This document shows, in pieces, positions 9,426 through 17,265 of a stretch of 64,000 bases of DNA. The notes below the pieces were generated by a model. The model worked only from the letters and a program-made list of their open reading frames with translations. It was not told the DNA's origin and did not search any database. The translations under genes were made by a program, and so were the position numbers. Origin of the DNA: Catonella morbi ATCC 51271 (GTDB lineage Bacteria; Bacillota; Clostridia; Lachnospirales; Lachnospiraceae); contig NZ_KI535367.1 of assembly GCF_000160035.2 (NCBI RefSeq), positions 497,088-561,087 of the forward strand, written 5' to 3'. Position 1 is the first letter of the stretch, and the number at the start of each line of letters is the position of its first letter.

Positions 9426-10664
9426 ATGGAAAGAAGAAAATTTAAACTGTTTATTTTAATTTTAGCCCTCCTAAGTATATTAATCACCTCGCCTAATGTC
9501 GGTGACGTATATGCCGATAACTTAAATCTTCCTGCTACGGTGCACAGCAGGGGTGATGTTGCATATTCAGGACTTATAACTACAAGAAAACAGCTTGTTA
9601 ACGCTTTTATTAAGCATGTCAAAAATCTGGATACAAACTTTACACTCAAAATAAGTTACAGGGCTATTTCTAATAACCAAACAGCTCTCAGAGGTTTATG
9701 GCATGATTTTAATAAACATCCGGACTTTAATGAGATAATGGAGCATGCTAAGATCAGAAATTCGGTTACTTATAATTATAGCAGCTATTTTCTCCTGAAA
9801 ATGGATATGAAGTACAATATATCCAAGAAACAGGCGAAGAAGCTCTTAAAAAAAGTCACTCCAATAATAAAGAGTAAGAAGCAGCTTATTAAGGTAATGA
9901 GGAAGCATGTAGAAAGGCTGGATAAAAACTTTTATATTAACATAGACAGAAAAGTTTTAAATATCAATAACAAAAAGCAATATGATGCGTTTTGGAATGA
10001 GTTATACGATATACCTGAGTTTAATGATGTAAGCCGGTATTTTAAGAATTTTAAGTCATATCAGCATGATTATAAAAATTATTATAAATGGATAATAAAA
10101 ACCAAGTACAGCATTAGCAAAAAAGAACTGAATTACACAAAGAATTTTGTAAAAAACTGGGTAAAAGAAAACATAAACGGCGGAATGAGCGAAGAAGCAA
10201 AAGTAAGAGCCATAAATGATTTTATGGTGGATAACTACCGCTATACCTACGGAGATAAGGGACAGTCTCCTAAAACTAGTAAAAAACGCTTCGAAGAAAA
10301 GCTTGGAAAGTATTCTGTTCACAGCTGCTTTTCTTTACTTTACGGAGGTGGCGGCGTATGTGATGCCAAGTCAAAGCTTTTTTACAGACTTGCAAAAGAA
10401 GCCGGACTTAAGGTAATTTTCATAACCGGGTACGTAAACGGAAATACCTTACATGCCTGGAATATGGTAAAGGTTGACGGAAACTGGTACCACCTTGACA
10501 ATACCTGGAATCGTGCAACCCGCGTAGGTATGACTGAAGACGAATACTTCAATTCAAGAGATTATTATTTAAAAAGTGATGCTACTATGAGAAAAGAATA
10601 TCATACCTGGAAGACAGGAAAGTATCCTAAAGCCAACTCTGATTATCCTCTTACAGAGGGCTAA
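9426..10664 (+). CDS. Secreted transglutaminase-like protein with duplicated N-terminal domain
   Basis: The 412-residue protein starts with a signal peptide (hydrophobic core about residues 7-22, likely cleavage near DVYADN). Residues about 53-145 and 150-245 are two divergent copies of one domain (RKQLVNAFIKHVKNLDTNF against KKQLIKVMRKHVERLDKNF; then YNISKKQAKKL against YSISKKELNYT). The C-terminus is a transglutaminase-like cysteine hydrolase core with the triad C312 (GGGVCDAKS), H343 (TLHAWNMV) and D358 (HLDNTWN). Such domains cleave or cross-link peptide bonds at the cell surface; the substrate is unknown. GAGGTAGAG precedes the ATG. No wall-anchoring signal is seen. Confidence 0.8.
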   Translation: MERRKFKLFILILALLSILITSPNVGDVYADNLNLPATVHSRGDVAYSGLITTRKQLVNAFIKHVKNLDTNFTLKISYRAISNNQTALRGLWHDFNKHPDFNEIMEHAKIRNSVTYNYSSYFLLKMDMKYNISKKQAKKLLKKVTPIIKSKKQLIKVMRKHVERLDKNFYINIDRKVLNINNKKQYDAFWNELYDIPEFNDVSRYFKNFKSYQHDYKNYYKWIIKTKYSISKKELNYTKNFVKNWVKENINGGMSEEAKVRAINDFMVDNYRYTYGDKGQSPKTSKKRFEEKLGKYSVHSCFSLLYGGGGVCDAKSKLFYRLAKEAGLKVIFITGYVNGNTLHAWNMVKVDGNWYHLDNTWNRATRVGMTEDEYFNSRDYYLKSDATMRKEYHTWKTGKYPKANSDYPLTEG

Positions 10665-10698
10665 GCTTTCTTACAAGTTATTTACAAGACAGGTAAAA

Positions 10699-10734
10699 AA
10701 TGAGTGAATTACGAATATTTTTATAAGGATTGCA
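10699..10734 (+). repeat. Conserved 3'-flank module, copy 1
   Basis: ATGAGTGAATTACGAATATT plus TTTATAAGGATTGC, located 35 bp after a stop codon and before a hairpin. A near-identical module with the same arrangement is at 28399-28434. Confidence 0.55.
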
Positions 10735-10753
10735 AAAAATAAATCTATAAAAT

Positions 10754-10788
10754 GGTGCTGTCACAATTTTCTTTAATGCGACAGCACC
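10754..10788. terminator. Convergent bidirectional terminator
   Basis: GGTGCTGTC / GACAGCACC, a 9-bp perfect stem with a 17-nt loop, lies between two convergent genes. T-rich sequence follows on both strands (TAATTTTATTT and ATTTTAT). The right arm resembles the hairpin at 50797-50882 (both contain TTTAATGCGACAGC). Confidence 0.7.
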
Positions 10789-10799
10789 TAATTTTATTT

Positions 10800-10882
10800 A
10801 ACCCTAATTATCAACTGATTTTTATCCTACTGTACTATACAGAATAAGAGGTCTTTGACCTATGACGTGAAAAATTTGGGCT
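10800..10882. repeat. MITE-like palindromic repeat, copy at 10.8 kb
   Basis: Read on the minus strand: CCCAAATTTTTCACG, then CATAGGTCAAAGACCTCTTA, then GTAGGATAA. This matches the interior of the element at 14751-14833 over most of its length (there CATAGGTCACAGACCTCTTA and GTAGGATAA). The copy has the same size, about 83 bp, with degenerate inverted ends. Confidence 0.65.
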
Positions 10883-10892
10883 TAATACACCT

Positions 10893-11549
10893 TTATGAAC
10901 CGGACTTTTCTTTTTCTGTAACTTCCATAACCAAATCTTTCATCTCTTTCTGTGTGACAGCCTTATCCAAAGAAATTGAATATGAATATTTTCCATCCGT
11001 CCAAAAAGCAAGCTTTAATGACTCCGCCTCCCCTTTTACCGTAACCTTGATCTTATTTATCTCTGTTTCTCCCACATAATCATAAATATTATAATCACCC
11101 GAATTATCTTCAGTACCTACAGACTTCCTGTAAGTAAGGCTGTTCTCTTCTCCGGAATAATTTATTTCTGCAAAGTCCTTATCTATGGCAATATAGTTTG
11201 TTTCTTTAGCCTTAAACGGCAGGTTGTTTATCTCAAACACATTAAATCCAACTGCTTTAGACAGTTCTTCTGCTGAAGAATATTCTTCACCAAATCCCCC
11301 CTGTTCCATAATTGGAGGCTGCTTGCCGGTTATCGGAGGATTTTGTCCTACAGGAGAATTACTGCCTTCCCAAGGCCTTATTATTAACATTAACATGGCT
11401 ACAGCTGCCACTCCGCCAAAAACCGGATACCATAATTTTCTGCGAGAGCTTTTTCTGCCTGAAAAATGATTTCCCACGTTTTTTAAAATACGACTCTGCA
11501 TTTCATCCGTAACTTCAATTTTATCCATAATTTCATTATATTTAGCCAA
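10893..11549 (-). CDS. Anti-sigma-factor-like membrane protein
   Basis: A 218-residue bitopic protein: about 40 cytoplasmic residues, one membrane segment (about 41-58) and a linker rich in P, G and N. The external domain contains NSLTYRKS, SGDYNIYDYVG and WTDGKYSYSISLDK. The start overlaps the end of the ECF sigma gene by 8 bp, the usual arrangement of sigma with its membrane anti-sigma, so it probably holds that sigma factor inactive at the membrane. No classical zinc-binding anti-sigma (ZAS) motif is visible in the short N-terminus. The external domain is homologous to the secreted protein at 12311-12925, suggesting a shared ligand or self-interaction. It resembles DUF4367-type sensor domains. 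Confidence 0.72.
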   Translation of the reverse strand: MAKYNEIMDKIEVTDEMQSRILKNVGNHFSGRKSSRRKLWYPVFGGVAAVAMLMLIIRPWEGSNSPVGQNPPITGKQPPIMEQGGFGEEYSSAEELSKAVGFNVFEINNLPFKAKETNYIAIDKDFAEINYSGEENSLTYRKSVGTEDNSGDYNIYDYVGETEINKIKVTVKGEAESLKLAFWTDGKYSYSISLDKAVTQKEMKDLVMEVTEKEKSGS

Positions 11550-12141
11550 AGTCGTACACCTCCTTTAGTATAACTTTAAGCTTCTCCCTGGCACGCTTTA
11601 AGTCAGACCTTACTGTTGCTTCTTTTCTGCCTAAGATGTCTGCAATTTCCGCCGTCTGATAGCCTTCTTCATAAAAAAGATGGATTACATCCCTTTGGGT
11701 GTCAGGAAGGCTTTTTACTGCTTCCCATACAAATGAAAGGTCAGTCTTCTCCTCTGCCACAAGTTCTTCGTTAAGCTCATCAGTTTCATGTCTTTTATTG
11801 GCAGAAATATGATTTTTGGCTATATTTGAAGCAGTACGCAGGAAGTAAGCCTTGATGTATTCTTCGTTATCTGTCTCCAGCCTTACCTCCAGAATCTTAA
11901 TAAGTGTTTCCTGCAATATATCCTCTGCCTCATCCATATTGTGTACATAAGCATAAGCCATCCTAAGCACCTGATTGCCGTACTTTTTCATAAATTGCTC
12001 GGCTCGTTCATTTAATAATGCCCTTTCATTCTCTTCCTTCTTAAACGGCAGAATGACAGCCCTTTTTAGAGCTGCCATCTTAAACCGATAAATCAATTCT
12101 TCCGCAAGTGATAAGCCAAAACTTTCTGAAGTTAATTCCAT
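11542..12141 (-). CDS. ECF-type RNA polymerase sigma factor
   Basis: A 199-residue sigma-70 family factor of the extracytoplasmic-function group. Region 2 is visible as MAYAYVHNMDEAEDILQETL, and region 4 as LPDTQRDVIHLFYEEGYQT followed by the helix-turn-helix EIADILGRKEATVRSDLKRA. It carries about 45 extra residues at the N-terminus if the ATG at 12141 is used; internal starts at residues 22 or 51 cannot be excluded. It is translationally coupled to the anti-sigma-like gene downstream. The likely target includes the secreted protein encoded just upstream, but no shared promoter motif could be proved by eye. Confidence 0.88.
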   Translation of the reverse strand: MELTSESFGLSLAEELIYRFKMAALKRAVILPFKKEENERALLNERAEQFMKKYGNQVLRMAYAYVHNMDEAEDILQETLIKILEVRLETDNEEYIKAYFLRTASNIAKNHISANKRHETDELNEELVAEEKTDLSFVWEAVKSLPDTQRDVIHLFYEEGYQTAEIADILGRKEATVRSDLKRAREKLKVILKEVYDFG

Positions 12142-12310
12142 AAATTTCCCTTTTCCAAAGATATTTTCGCTATTATGTCAAGTGCGAGTCTTTACCTGCA
12201 AATGCTTTACTTAAGCCTGTTCAGGCTATGATAAAGGCTACTTATGAATTCGAGTTTAACACTTTATAACATTAATTTCAAGAAATAATAGAAGTTTTTA
12301 TGGATTATAT

Positions 12311-12925
12311 TTACTTAACCTGACCAATAATGTTCTTAATCTGCTTAAGGCTCATCCCCTTTTTGTTCTCGTTATAAATACCTACTGAATAAGAATATTT
12401 ACCTTTTGTCCAAGTTGCAAGTGAATAAGTCTTATCGTTACCCTGTAATTTTACCTTGTAACTCTTCACTGTAATTTTCTTGGTGTTCTTGTACTTATTA
12501 TAATCTCCGCTTACATCCTTTTGGGTTTCAGCCTTTCTGATAGTGATTGAGTTATTGTCATCTTTTCTGTAGTTCACCTGGATGAACTTATCTTTTTTAA
12601 CTATCTCATAGTTTATTTCATCATATCCCTTTATCTTCTTAGGAGTCGTCATCTTAACACCGGTCTTTTTCTCTGCCTCTTTAAGACTTTTAACTTCTGT
12701 AAAAGGACTAGGCATGCCTACTTTTTCATCCTGTCCTTCAATAGGATATGGGCTCCAGGTTGATTCATCCTCGCCTAATCTTACATCAGCATTAGCTGTA
12801 AATTCAATTGGATATGGACTCCAGGTTGACTTGTCTTCTCCCACAATCACATCTGCCCTTGCTATACTGCTCATAAGGCTTCCTGCTGCTACGATACCTG
12901 CCATCACTGTTAACATCTTCTTCAT
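12311..12925 (-). CDS. Secreted protein sharing the anti-sigma sensor domain
   Basis: A 204-residue exported protein: signal peptide at residues 1-24 (ending SSIARA-DV), then two near-identical 16-residue repeats (VIVGEDKSTWSPYPIE and VRLGEDESTWSPYPIE) separated by five residues. The C-terminal domain (about 75-200) aligns with the external half of the anti-sigma protein at 10893-11549: NSITIRKAETQKDVSGDYNK against NSLTYRKSVGTEDNSGDYNI, and TWTKGKYSYSVG against FWTDGKYSYSIS. It lies upstream of the sigma gene on the same strand with a 169-bp gap. It may be a soluble ligand or decoy for the anti-sigma, or a regulon member; function is not known. Confidence 0.75.
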   Translation of the reverse strand: MKKMLTVMAGIVAAGSLMSSIARADVIVGEDKSTWSPYPIEFTANADVRLGEDESTWSPYPIEGQDEKVGMPSPFTEVKSLKEAEKKTGVKMTTPKKIKGYDEINYEIVKKDKFIQVNYRKDDNNSITIRKAETQKDVSGDYNKYKNTKKITVKSYKVKLQGNDKTYSLATWTKGKYSYSVGIYNENKKGMSLKQIKNIIGQVK

Positions 12926-13026
12926 TTTAATTTCCTCCGTTTGGTTTAATATTTTTTAGGCTCATTTGCCCTTTCACTATATATACAAATAAGAGGATTA
13001 AAATGTTGCAGATGAAAATAAATTTT

Positions 13027-13383
13027 TTATAAATATTCATTTAATGGGATTTTTAAGGATATTATGAAAAATTCATCTTTATCAATTATTGCATCTATAG
13101 AATCAATATATTCCGCTCTATCAATAATCACTATTTTACTGTAATCAAGTCCTGACCTATGCAGTTTAGCTCTTTCTGTAGAAATAAAATGATATGCATA
13201 TTTATGTGTGATTTCACTTCGATAAGGTATACAGATAAAATAATCATAATGTGATTGAAAAAGCAGGCAATTGTATGCTCTTTGGTTTTTCTTAAGAATT
13301 TCAGTATAAGGCGGATTGGGGTAAGCACTATAAAATGCATTAGTAAGTTTTAATATCTGATAGTCATTTTCCGGAAGATTCAT
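13027..13383 (-). CDS. Type III toxin of the TenpN/ToxN-like endoribonuclease group
   Basis: A 118-residue protein with the pattern of type III toxin endoRNases, closest to the TenpN branch: NPPYTEIL then RAYNCLLF (residues 35-42), IPYRSEITHKYAY (52-64), RSGLDYSKIVII (76-87) and IDKDEF (100-105). Type III toxins are held inactive by a processed repeat RNA encoded directly upstream, and that arrangement is present here: promoter, two 52-nt repeats, a terminator hairpin, then AAGGAG 9-10 nt before the ATG at 13383 (the TTG at 13386 is less likely). Many relatives are about 140-150 residues, so the C-terminus is short and may be trimmed. Assignment is by motif recognition and locus architecture. 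Confidence 0.78.
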   Translation of the reverse strand: MNLPENDYQILKLTNAFYSAYPNPPYTEILKKNQRAYNCLLFQSHYDYFICIPYRSEITHKYAYHFISTERAKLHRSGLDYSKIVIIDRAEYIDSIDAIIDKDEFFIISLKIPLNEYL

Positions 13384-13416
13384 CAAATAGTTCTCCTTAG
13401 ATATAAATAAGAAATA

Positions 13417-13442
13417 AACGAGAGGCTTTGATACCTCTCGTT
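13417..13442 (-). terminator. Attenuator/terminator between RNA antitoxin and toxin
   Basis: Minus strand: AACGAGAGG-TATCAAAG-CCTCTCGTT followed by TATTTCTTATTT. A 9-bp stem lies between the antitoxin repeats and the toxin ribosome site, as in ToxIN-type operons, where it sets the RNA-to-toxin ratio. Confidence 0.75.
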
Positions 13443-13586
13443 AAAGACTTCATCACTCGGTCAGTTTTTATTTTACCGTCCTGTCAGAACCGTCACAGGA
13501 CTCATCACTCGGTCAGTTTTTATTTTACCGTCCTGTCATAACCGTCACAGGACTCATCTTTGATGAAGAAGAACATCTCTGTTCTT
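13443..13586 (-). ncRNA. Type III antitoxin RNA with tandem repeats
   Basis: Two near-identical tandem repeats lie at 13446-13498 (53 nt) and 13499-13550 (52 nt), with the first 8 nt of a third unit at 13551-13558. In the transcribed (minus) direction a unit starts CTGTGACGGTT, contains GACAGGACGGTAAAATAAAA, and ends CCGAGTGATGAGTC. The copies differ at two positions (one substitution and one inserted base). There is no open reading frame. The repeats follow a consensus promoter and precede the terminator and toxin, the standard type III antitoxin layout. The start is estimated from the promoter; the end is set at the terminator. Confidence 0.75.
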
Positions 13587-13592
13587 ACCTTT

Positions 13593-13620
13593 ATTATATC
13601 ATAGAATCTATTAAATTCAA
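13593..13620 (-). promoter_or_regulatory. Promoter of the type III toxin-antitoxin operon
   Basis: Minus strand TTGAAT (13615-13620), a 16-bp spacer and TATAAT (13593-13598). This is close to consensus and correctly placed to transcribe the repeats. Confidence 0.7.
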
Positions 13621-13768
13621 TATTATTTTAACTACATCACTATTGTATTTAATTTAATTTTCTCAGTTGCCAAAATATATTTTCCTTATCAACTTCCCTT
13701 ATCTAACCTTTTTAATTATTTTCTTCTTTTAAGTTTATTTTCCGGTTCTGTTTCTCATTCGGCTTTAC

Positions 13769-14629
13769 TTAATGCGGCAGCTGTATATTAATAGATACGC
13801 TTCTTCCGGAAATTTTATCCGGCGGAAGAAATCCTCTTTCCATCCAATCCTCTTCAGAGGGACCGTAATGCCAGATTACATAGTTTTTATTACAGGTAAT
13901 CTTTAGCCTTGTTCCGTACAAAATGAAATAAAAATATCTGATATACCTTATCTCGCGTATTTCATTCAGTGGAACAATATTTAAGTTTCCATCCCAGTTA
14001 ATTAAAAATTTTCGGGTAAATACATAACCTACCTGTCTTTCTTTTATACTGTCAATCTTTGCCATCTCCTTACCTGACAGGGAGTCATATATTTCTCTTA
14101 GCATATCCAGATTATGTCTGCTTGAAAAATAGACTTTAATACTTATGAAAACCGGTATTACAATTACCGGCAAAAACGCAAGCTGCATTGGCCTCTGATT
14201 AAACATCATCAGTACTGCCTCTTTGGTCAGCACTCCTTTGGTCGCAATAGGAATAAAAACCACCAGTACCAAAATATAGAGAGCAGGAATTAATAAAGGC
14301 AGGCAGATTCTCCTTATGCTTAGTCTCCGGTACATCTGTATAAATGCATATTTTTCTGCTTCATCTTTAAGTATTTTATTTTCCTGATTTCCCAGATATG
14401 AAAGACACAACTGTCTTATATTGGCATAAACCTTCTTTATATTTACCAATATGAATACAGGTATCAATATAAGGAAAATCAATTCTTCTACACCCGTAGA
14501 AATACCGCTGATTCTTCTTTGCAACAACTTCCCAAACACAATCAAAAGAGCTCCAAATATAAGCACATTCCAAATAACCAGGCACCAAAGAGAAAATTTA
14601 TTATTCTTATCCCGATTTTCTTTATCCAC
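13769..14629 (-). CDS. Multi-pass membrane protein of unknown function
   Basis: A 286-residue protein with about four hydrophobic segments (near 14-34, 47-62, 108-128 and 147-164) followed by a soluble C-terminal part that contains a PH-like or YcxB-like beta-rich stretch (YVFTRKFLINWDGNLNIVPL). No catalytic motif is recognised. It is transcribed divergently from the MATE gene. It could be a YcxB-like membrane-anchored protein; I cannot assign a role. Confidence 0.6.
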   Translation of the reverse strand: MDKENRDKNNKFSLWCLVIWNVLIFGALLIVFGKLLQRRISGISTGVEELIFLILIPVFILVNIKKVYANIRQLCLSYLGNQENKILKDEAEKYAFIQMYRRLSIRRICLPLLIPALYILVLVVFIPIATKGVLTKEAVLMMFNQRPMQLAFLPVIVIPVFISIKVYFSSRHNLDMLREIYDSLSGKEMAKIDSIKERQVGYVFTRKFLINWDGNLNIVPLNEIREIRYIRYFYFILYGTRLKITCNKNYVIWHYGPSEEDWMERGFLPPDKISGRSVSINIQLPH

Positions 14630-14750
14630 AACTTATCTCCTTTTTTATTCATAATATAGCACACCTTTTTAGTTTCATCAAATTAACATAAGGCTTGATT
14701 TCATTCAATGTATAACTATTCAATCCATTTTTGGTTAATTTCTCTATTAC

Positions 14751-14833
14751 ACCCCAATTATTCACGCCATAGGTCACAGACCTCTTATTTCACATAGTAA
14801 AGTAGGATAAGATATTTCGTGAATAATTGGGGT
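14751..14833. repeat. MITE-like element with 16-bp perfect terminal inverted repeats
   Basis: The ends ACCCCAATTATTCACG (14751-14766) and CGTGAATAATTGGGGT (14818-14833) are perfect inverted repeats around a 51-bp interior. The trinucleotide TAC flanks both ends, a possible target duplication. Related copies are at 10800-10882, 23804-23922 and 28501-28570. It encodes nothing and probably supplies part of the promoter region of the MATE gene. Confidence 0.75.
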
Positions 14834-14852
14834 TACATTAATTTTTTATATA

Positions 14853-14861
14853 TGCTATAAT
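14853..14861 (+). promoter_or_regulatory. Extended -10 promoter of the MATE gene
   Basis: TGCTATAAT is a consensus extended -10 about 29 bp before the ATG at 14890. A weak -35 (TTACAT, 14833-14838) lies 17 bp upstream and abuts the repeat element. Confidence 0.55.
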
Positions 14862-14889
14862 CTTGAACACGATTTTAATGGGAGGTTAT

Positions 14890-16257
14890 ATGAGCACAAA
14901 AGAAAATAAAATGGGTACCATGCCCGTAAAGAAACTTATAATAAATATGTCCCTGCCTATGATAATATCTATGATGGTACAGGCTCTCTATAACGTAGTG
15001 GACAGTATCTTTGTGGCTAAACTTTCCGAAAATGCACTGACCGCTGTAACCTTGGTTTTTCCTATGCAAAACCTTATGATAGCCCTTGCTGCCGGAACCG
15101 GTGTAGGCTTCAATGTTTTACTTTCTCAGGGATTGGGTGCAAAAAATCTCGAAAAGTCAGATTCTGCAGCTAATAACGGCATTTTCCTTGTTTTAGTAAA
15201 TACAATTATTTTCATATTAATAGGCTTGTTTGCAGCAGCCCCTTTTATACACAGCCAGACAAGCGATGCTTCCATACAGGCTGACGGAATAGCTTATTTA
15301 CAGATAATCTGCTTCCTTTCTGCCGGAGCATTTATGCAGATTACCATGGAACGACTGCTTCAGGCTACAGGGCGTACTCTGCTTAGTATGGTCAGTCAGA
15401 TAACCGGTGCAGTTACCAACATTATCCTTGATCCAATAATGATATTCGGACTCTTTGGTTTTCCAAAAATGGGAGTTGCGGGTGCAGCCTTAGCTACTGT
15501 AATAGGCCAGTTTTTGGGTGCGTCTGTGGGTACTTTTCTGAATCTTAAATATAATAAGGAAATCCATATTTCCTTAAAGCGTATTATTAAACCTCGTTTG
15601 CATACTATAAAACCGATATATTTTATAGCTATCCCAAGTATTTTAATGATGTCCATAGGCTCTATTATGACCTATGCCATGAATGTCATACTTATTGCAT
15701 TTTCAACCACTGCTACCGCTGTATTCGGAGTATACTTTAAGCTCCAGTCCTTCTTCTTTATGCCTGTATTCGGGCTTAATAACGGACTTATACCGGTACT
15801 TTCATTTAACTTCGGAGCCAAGAATAAAAAGAGGATAGACGAATCCCTGCGTTTTGCACTAAGCCTTGCCTTCGTAATAATGTTAATCGGAACTATAACC
15901 TTCGAGCTTATTCCCGGAACTCTCCTTGATCTGTTCAATGCTTCCGATGATATGAAGGGTATGGGAATAACAGCACTCCGTACAATAGCTGTCCACTTCC
16001 CGCTTGCGGCTGTCGGCATAGTATTAAGTTCTGTTTTCCAGGCCTTCGGACAAAGCATATACTCACTGATAGTATCTGTTATGAGACAGCTTGTAGTTCT
16101 TATTCCTGCTGCCTGGCTGCTTGCTCAGACAGGGACTGTAAATAATGTATGGTGGGCATTCTTAATTGCAGAGGTAATTTCACTTATTACTTCCATTTTC
16201 TTCTTTAAGAAAGTATATAGGAAGATGATAAAACCGTTTGCAGAAAAATATTCGTAA
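14890..16257 (+). CDS. MATE-family multidrug/toxin exporter
   Basis: A 455-residue membrane antiporter with 12 predicted segments in two homologous halves, starting MSTKENKMGTMPVKKLIINM, the usual opening of NorM/DinF-type MATE proteins in Clostridia. Each half begins with a conserved cytosolic helix (SLPMIISMMVQALYNVVDSI; SIPSILMMSIGSIMTYAMNV). Such pumps export cationic compounds using a Na+ or H+ gradient. The frame can be read from a TTG at 14863, but GGGAGG lies 4 nt before the ATG at 14890 and the promoter -10 overlaps the longer form, so 14890 is preferred. No local regulator gene is seen. Confidence 0.88.
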   Translation: MSTKENKMGTMPVKKLIINMSLPMIISMMVQALYNVVDSIFVAKLSENALTAVTLVFPMQNLMIALAAGTGVGFNVLLSQGLGAKNLEKSDSAANNGIFLVLVNTIIFILIGLFAAAPFIHSQTSDASIQADGIAYLQIICFLSAGAFMQITMERLLQATGRTLLSMVSQITGAVTNIILDPIMIFGLFGFPKMGVAGAALATVIGQFLGASVGTFLNLKYNKEIHISLKRIIKPRLHTIKPIYFIAIPSILMMSIGSIMTYAMNVILIAFSTTATAVFGVYFKLQSFFFMPVFGLNNGLIPVLSFNFGAKNKKRIDESLRFALSLAFVIMLIGTITFELIPGTLLDLFNASDDMKGMGITALRTIAVHFPLAAVGIVLSSVFQAFGQSIYSLIVSVMRQLVVLIPAAWLLAQTGTVNNVWWAFLIAEVISLITSIFFFKKVYRKMIKPFAEKYS

Positions 16258-16322
16258 TAGGCTCATTTTCTCAAAATGGCTATTAACAAATATTTTTTTG
16301 TATGCGAAAAGATAATAAAAAC

Positions 16323-16369
16323 AATCCCACAATCAACATATTATAAAAAACTATGCCGGTTGTGGGATT
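16323..16369. terminator. Convergent bidirectional terminator
   Basis: AATCCCACAA / TTGTGGGATT, a 10-bp perfect stem between the convergent MATE and nucleoside hydrolase genes, with T-rich sequence on the plus side. Confidence 0.75.
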
Positions 16370-16382
16370 TTCCTTTGTTTTT

Positions 16383-17264
16383 CTATACTTCAAGCTTTAT
16401 ATCAGCACTTTCAAGCCCTCTGTAAACTTCATCCATAAAGCCTTTTTCATTATTTATTTGTGGAAGATTCAGCTTCGCATTATAATCACGTTCATTGCCT
16501 TTTCTAAGAAACCCCGTCTTTAAGTCCTCTTCCGAAAGTTTATAACAGGCTTTATCATAAGTAAAATTCTCAGGTTTTACAAGATATGAACCTGCGGTCA
16601 CATCCCAGTTACAGAAAGCTTTGATGCCAAATTTCTTTTCGTTCCTCTCAAACCAATAATTTGTCTTATCTATGATATACTTCCCTGTCTTGTCACCCTC
16701 CTTAATAAGCCTTTCCCTAAATTCCTCTACTCCGACAATTACCTTCAGACAATTATTTCCCGTAGCAATACTTATAGGTACTCCAGATGTAAGAACCTTG
16801 TAAGAAGCCTTATAATCAACGGAGAAATTCAATTCATTTATTGTTAAATCATTCACAACCAGAGGCGATGTTATTCCACCCATAAGTGTAACGGACTTTA
16901 CCTTCCTAAAAGCAGCCTCATCCTTTACAAAAGCACCTGCCAGGTTTGTAAGTGAGCCTGTTGCAAGTATATGTACATCCTCAACTGAGTTCAAGGTATC
17001 TACTATGAAATCAGTGGCTGCATTATCATAATCTTCCGGAGTAAGACCGCCTTTATATACTCTTATATCCGCCCTTCCAATTTCTTTAAGAAAATTTATG
17101 GTATTCTCATACACTCTTTCAGTTTCATTGTTTCCAAAACAATTTGTAATTCCCAAAACTTCTACATCTTTACAGCCTAAAAGATATAAAAGAGTTAAGC
17201 CGTCATCCACATCACAGCCTTCAATACCTATGGTATTGTCACAGTCAAATATTATTTTTTTCAT
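16383..17264 (-). CDS. Inosine-uridine-type nucleoside hydrolase
   Basis: Calcium-dependent hydrolase family cleaving the N-glycosidic bond of ribosides. The N-terminal metal-binding motif is present with an inserted stretch (FDCDNTIGIEGCDVDDGLTL at residues 5-24 instead of the usual compact DxDxxxDD), followed by VLGITNCFGN, HILATGSLTNLAG and VTLMGG, and the C-terminal WDVTAG. GGAGGGAT lies just before the ATG at 17264, which overlaps the stop of the ABC ATPase gene (TGATATG), so it is the last gene of the importer operon. That linkage suggests the imported substrate, or a derivative, is riboside-like; this is inference. Confidence 0.83.
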   Translation of the reverse strand: MKKIIFDCDNTIGIEGCDVDDGLTLLYLLGCKDVEVLGITNCFGNNETERVYENTINFLKEIGRADIRVYKGGLTPEDYDNAATDFIVDTLNSVEDVHILATGSLTNLAGAFVKDEAAFRKVKSVTLMGGITSPLVVNDLTINELNFSVDYKASYKVLTSGVPISIATGNNCLKVIVGVEEFRERLIKEGDKTGKYIIDKTNYWFERNEKKFGIKAFCNWDVTAGSYLVKPENFTYDKACYKLSEEDLKTGFLRKGNERDYNAKLNLPQINNEKGFMDEVYRGLESADIKLEV

Positions 17265-17265
17265 A

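Noticed and set aside
13446-13558. Two tandem repeats considered as a small CRISPR array
   Set aside because: The units abut without unique spacers, are 52-53 nt, and lie between a promoter and a toxin gene; no cas gene is present. Type III antitoxin repeats explain them.
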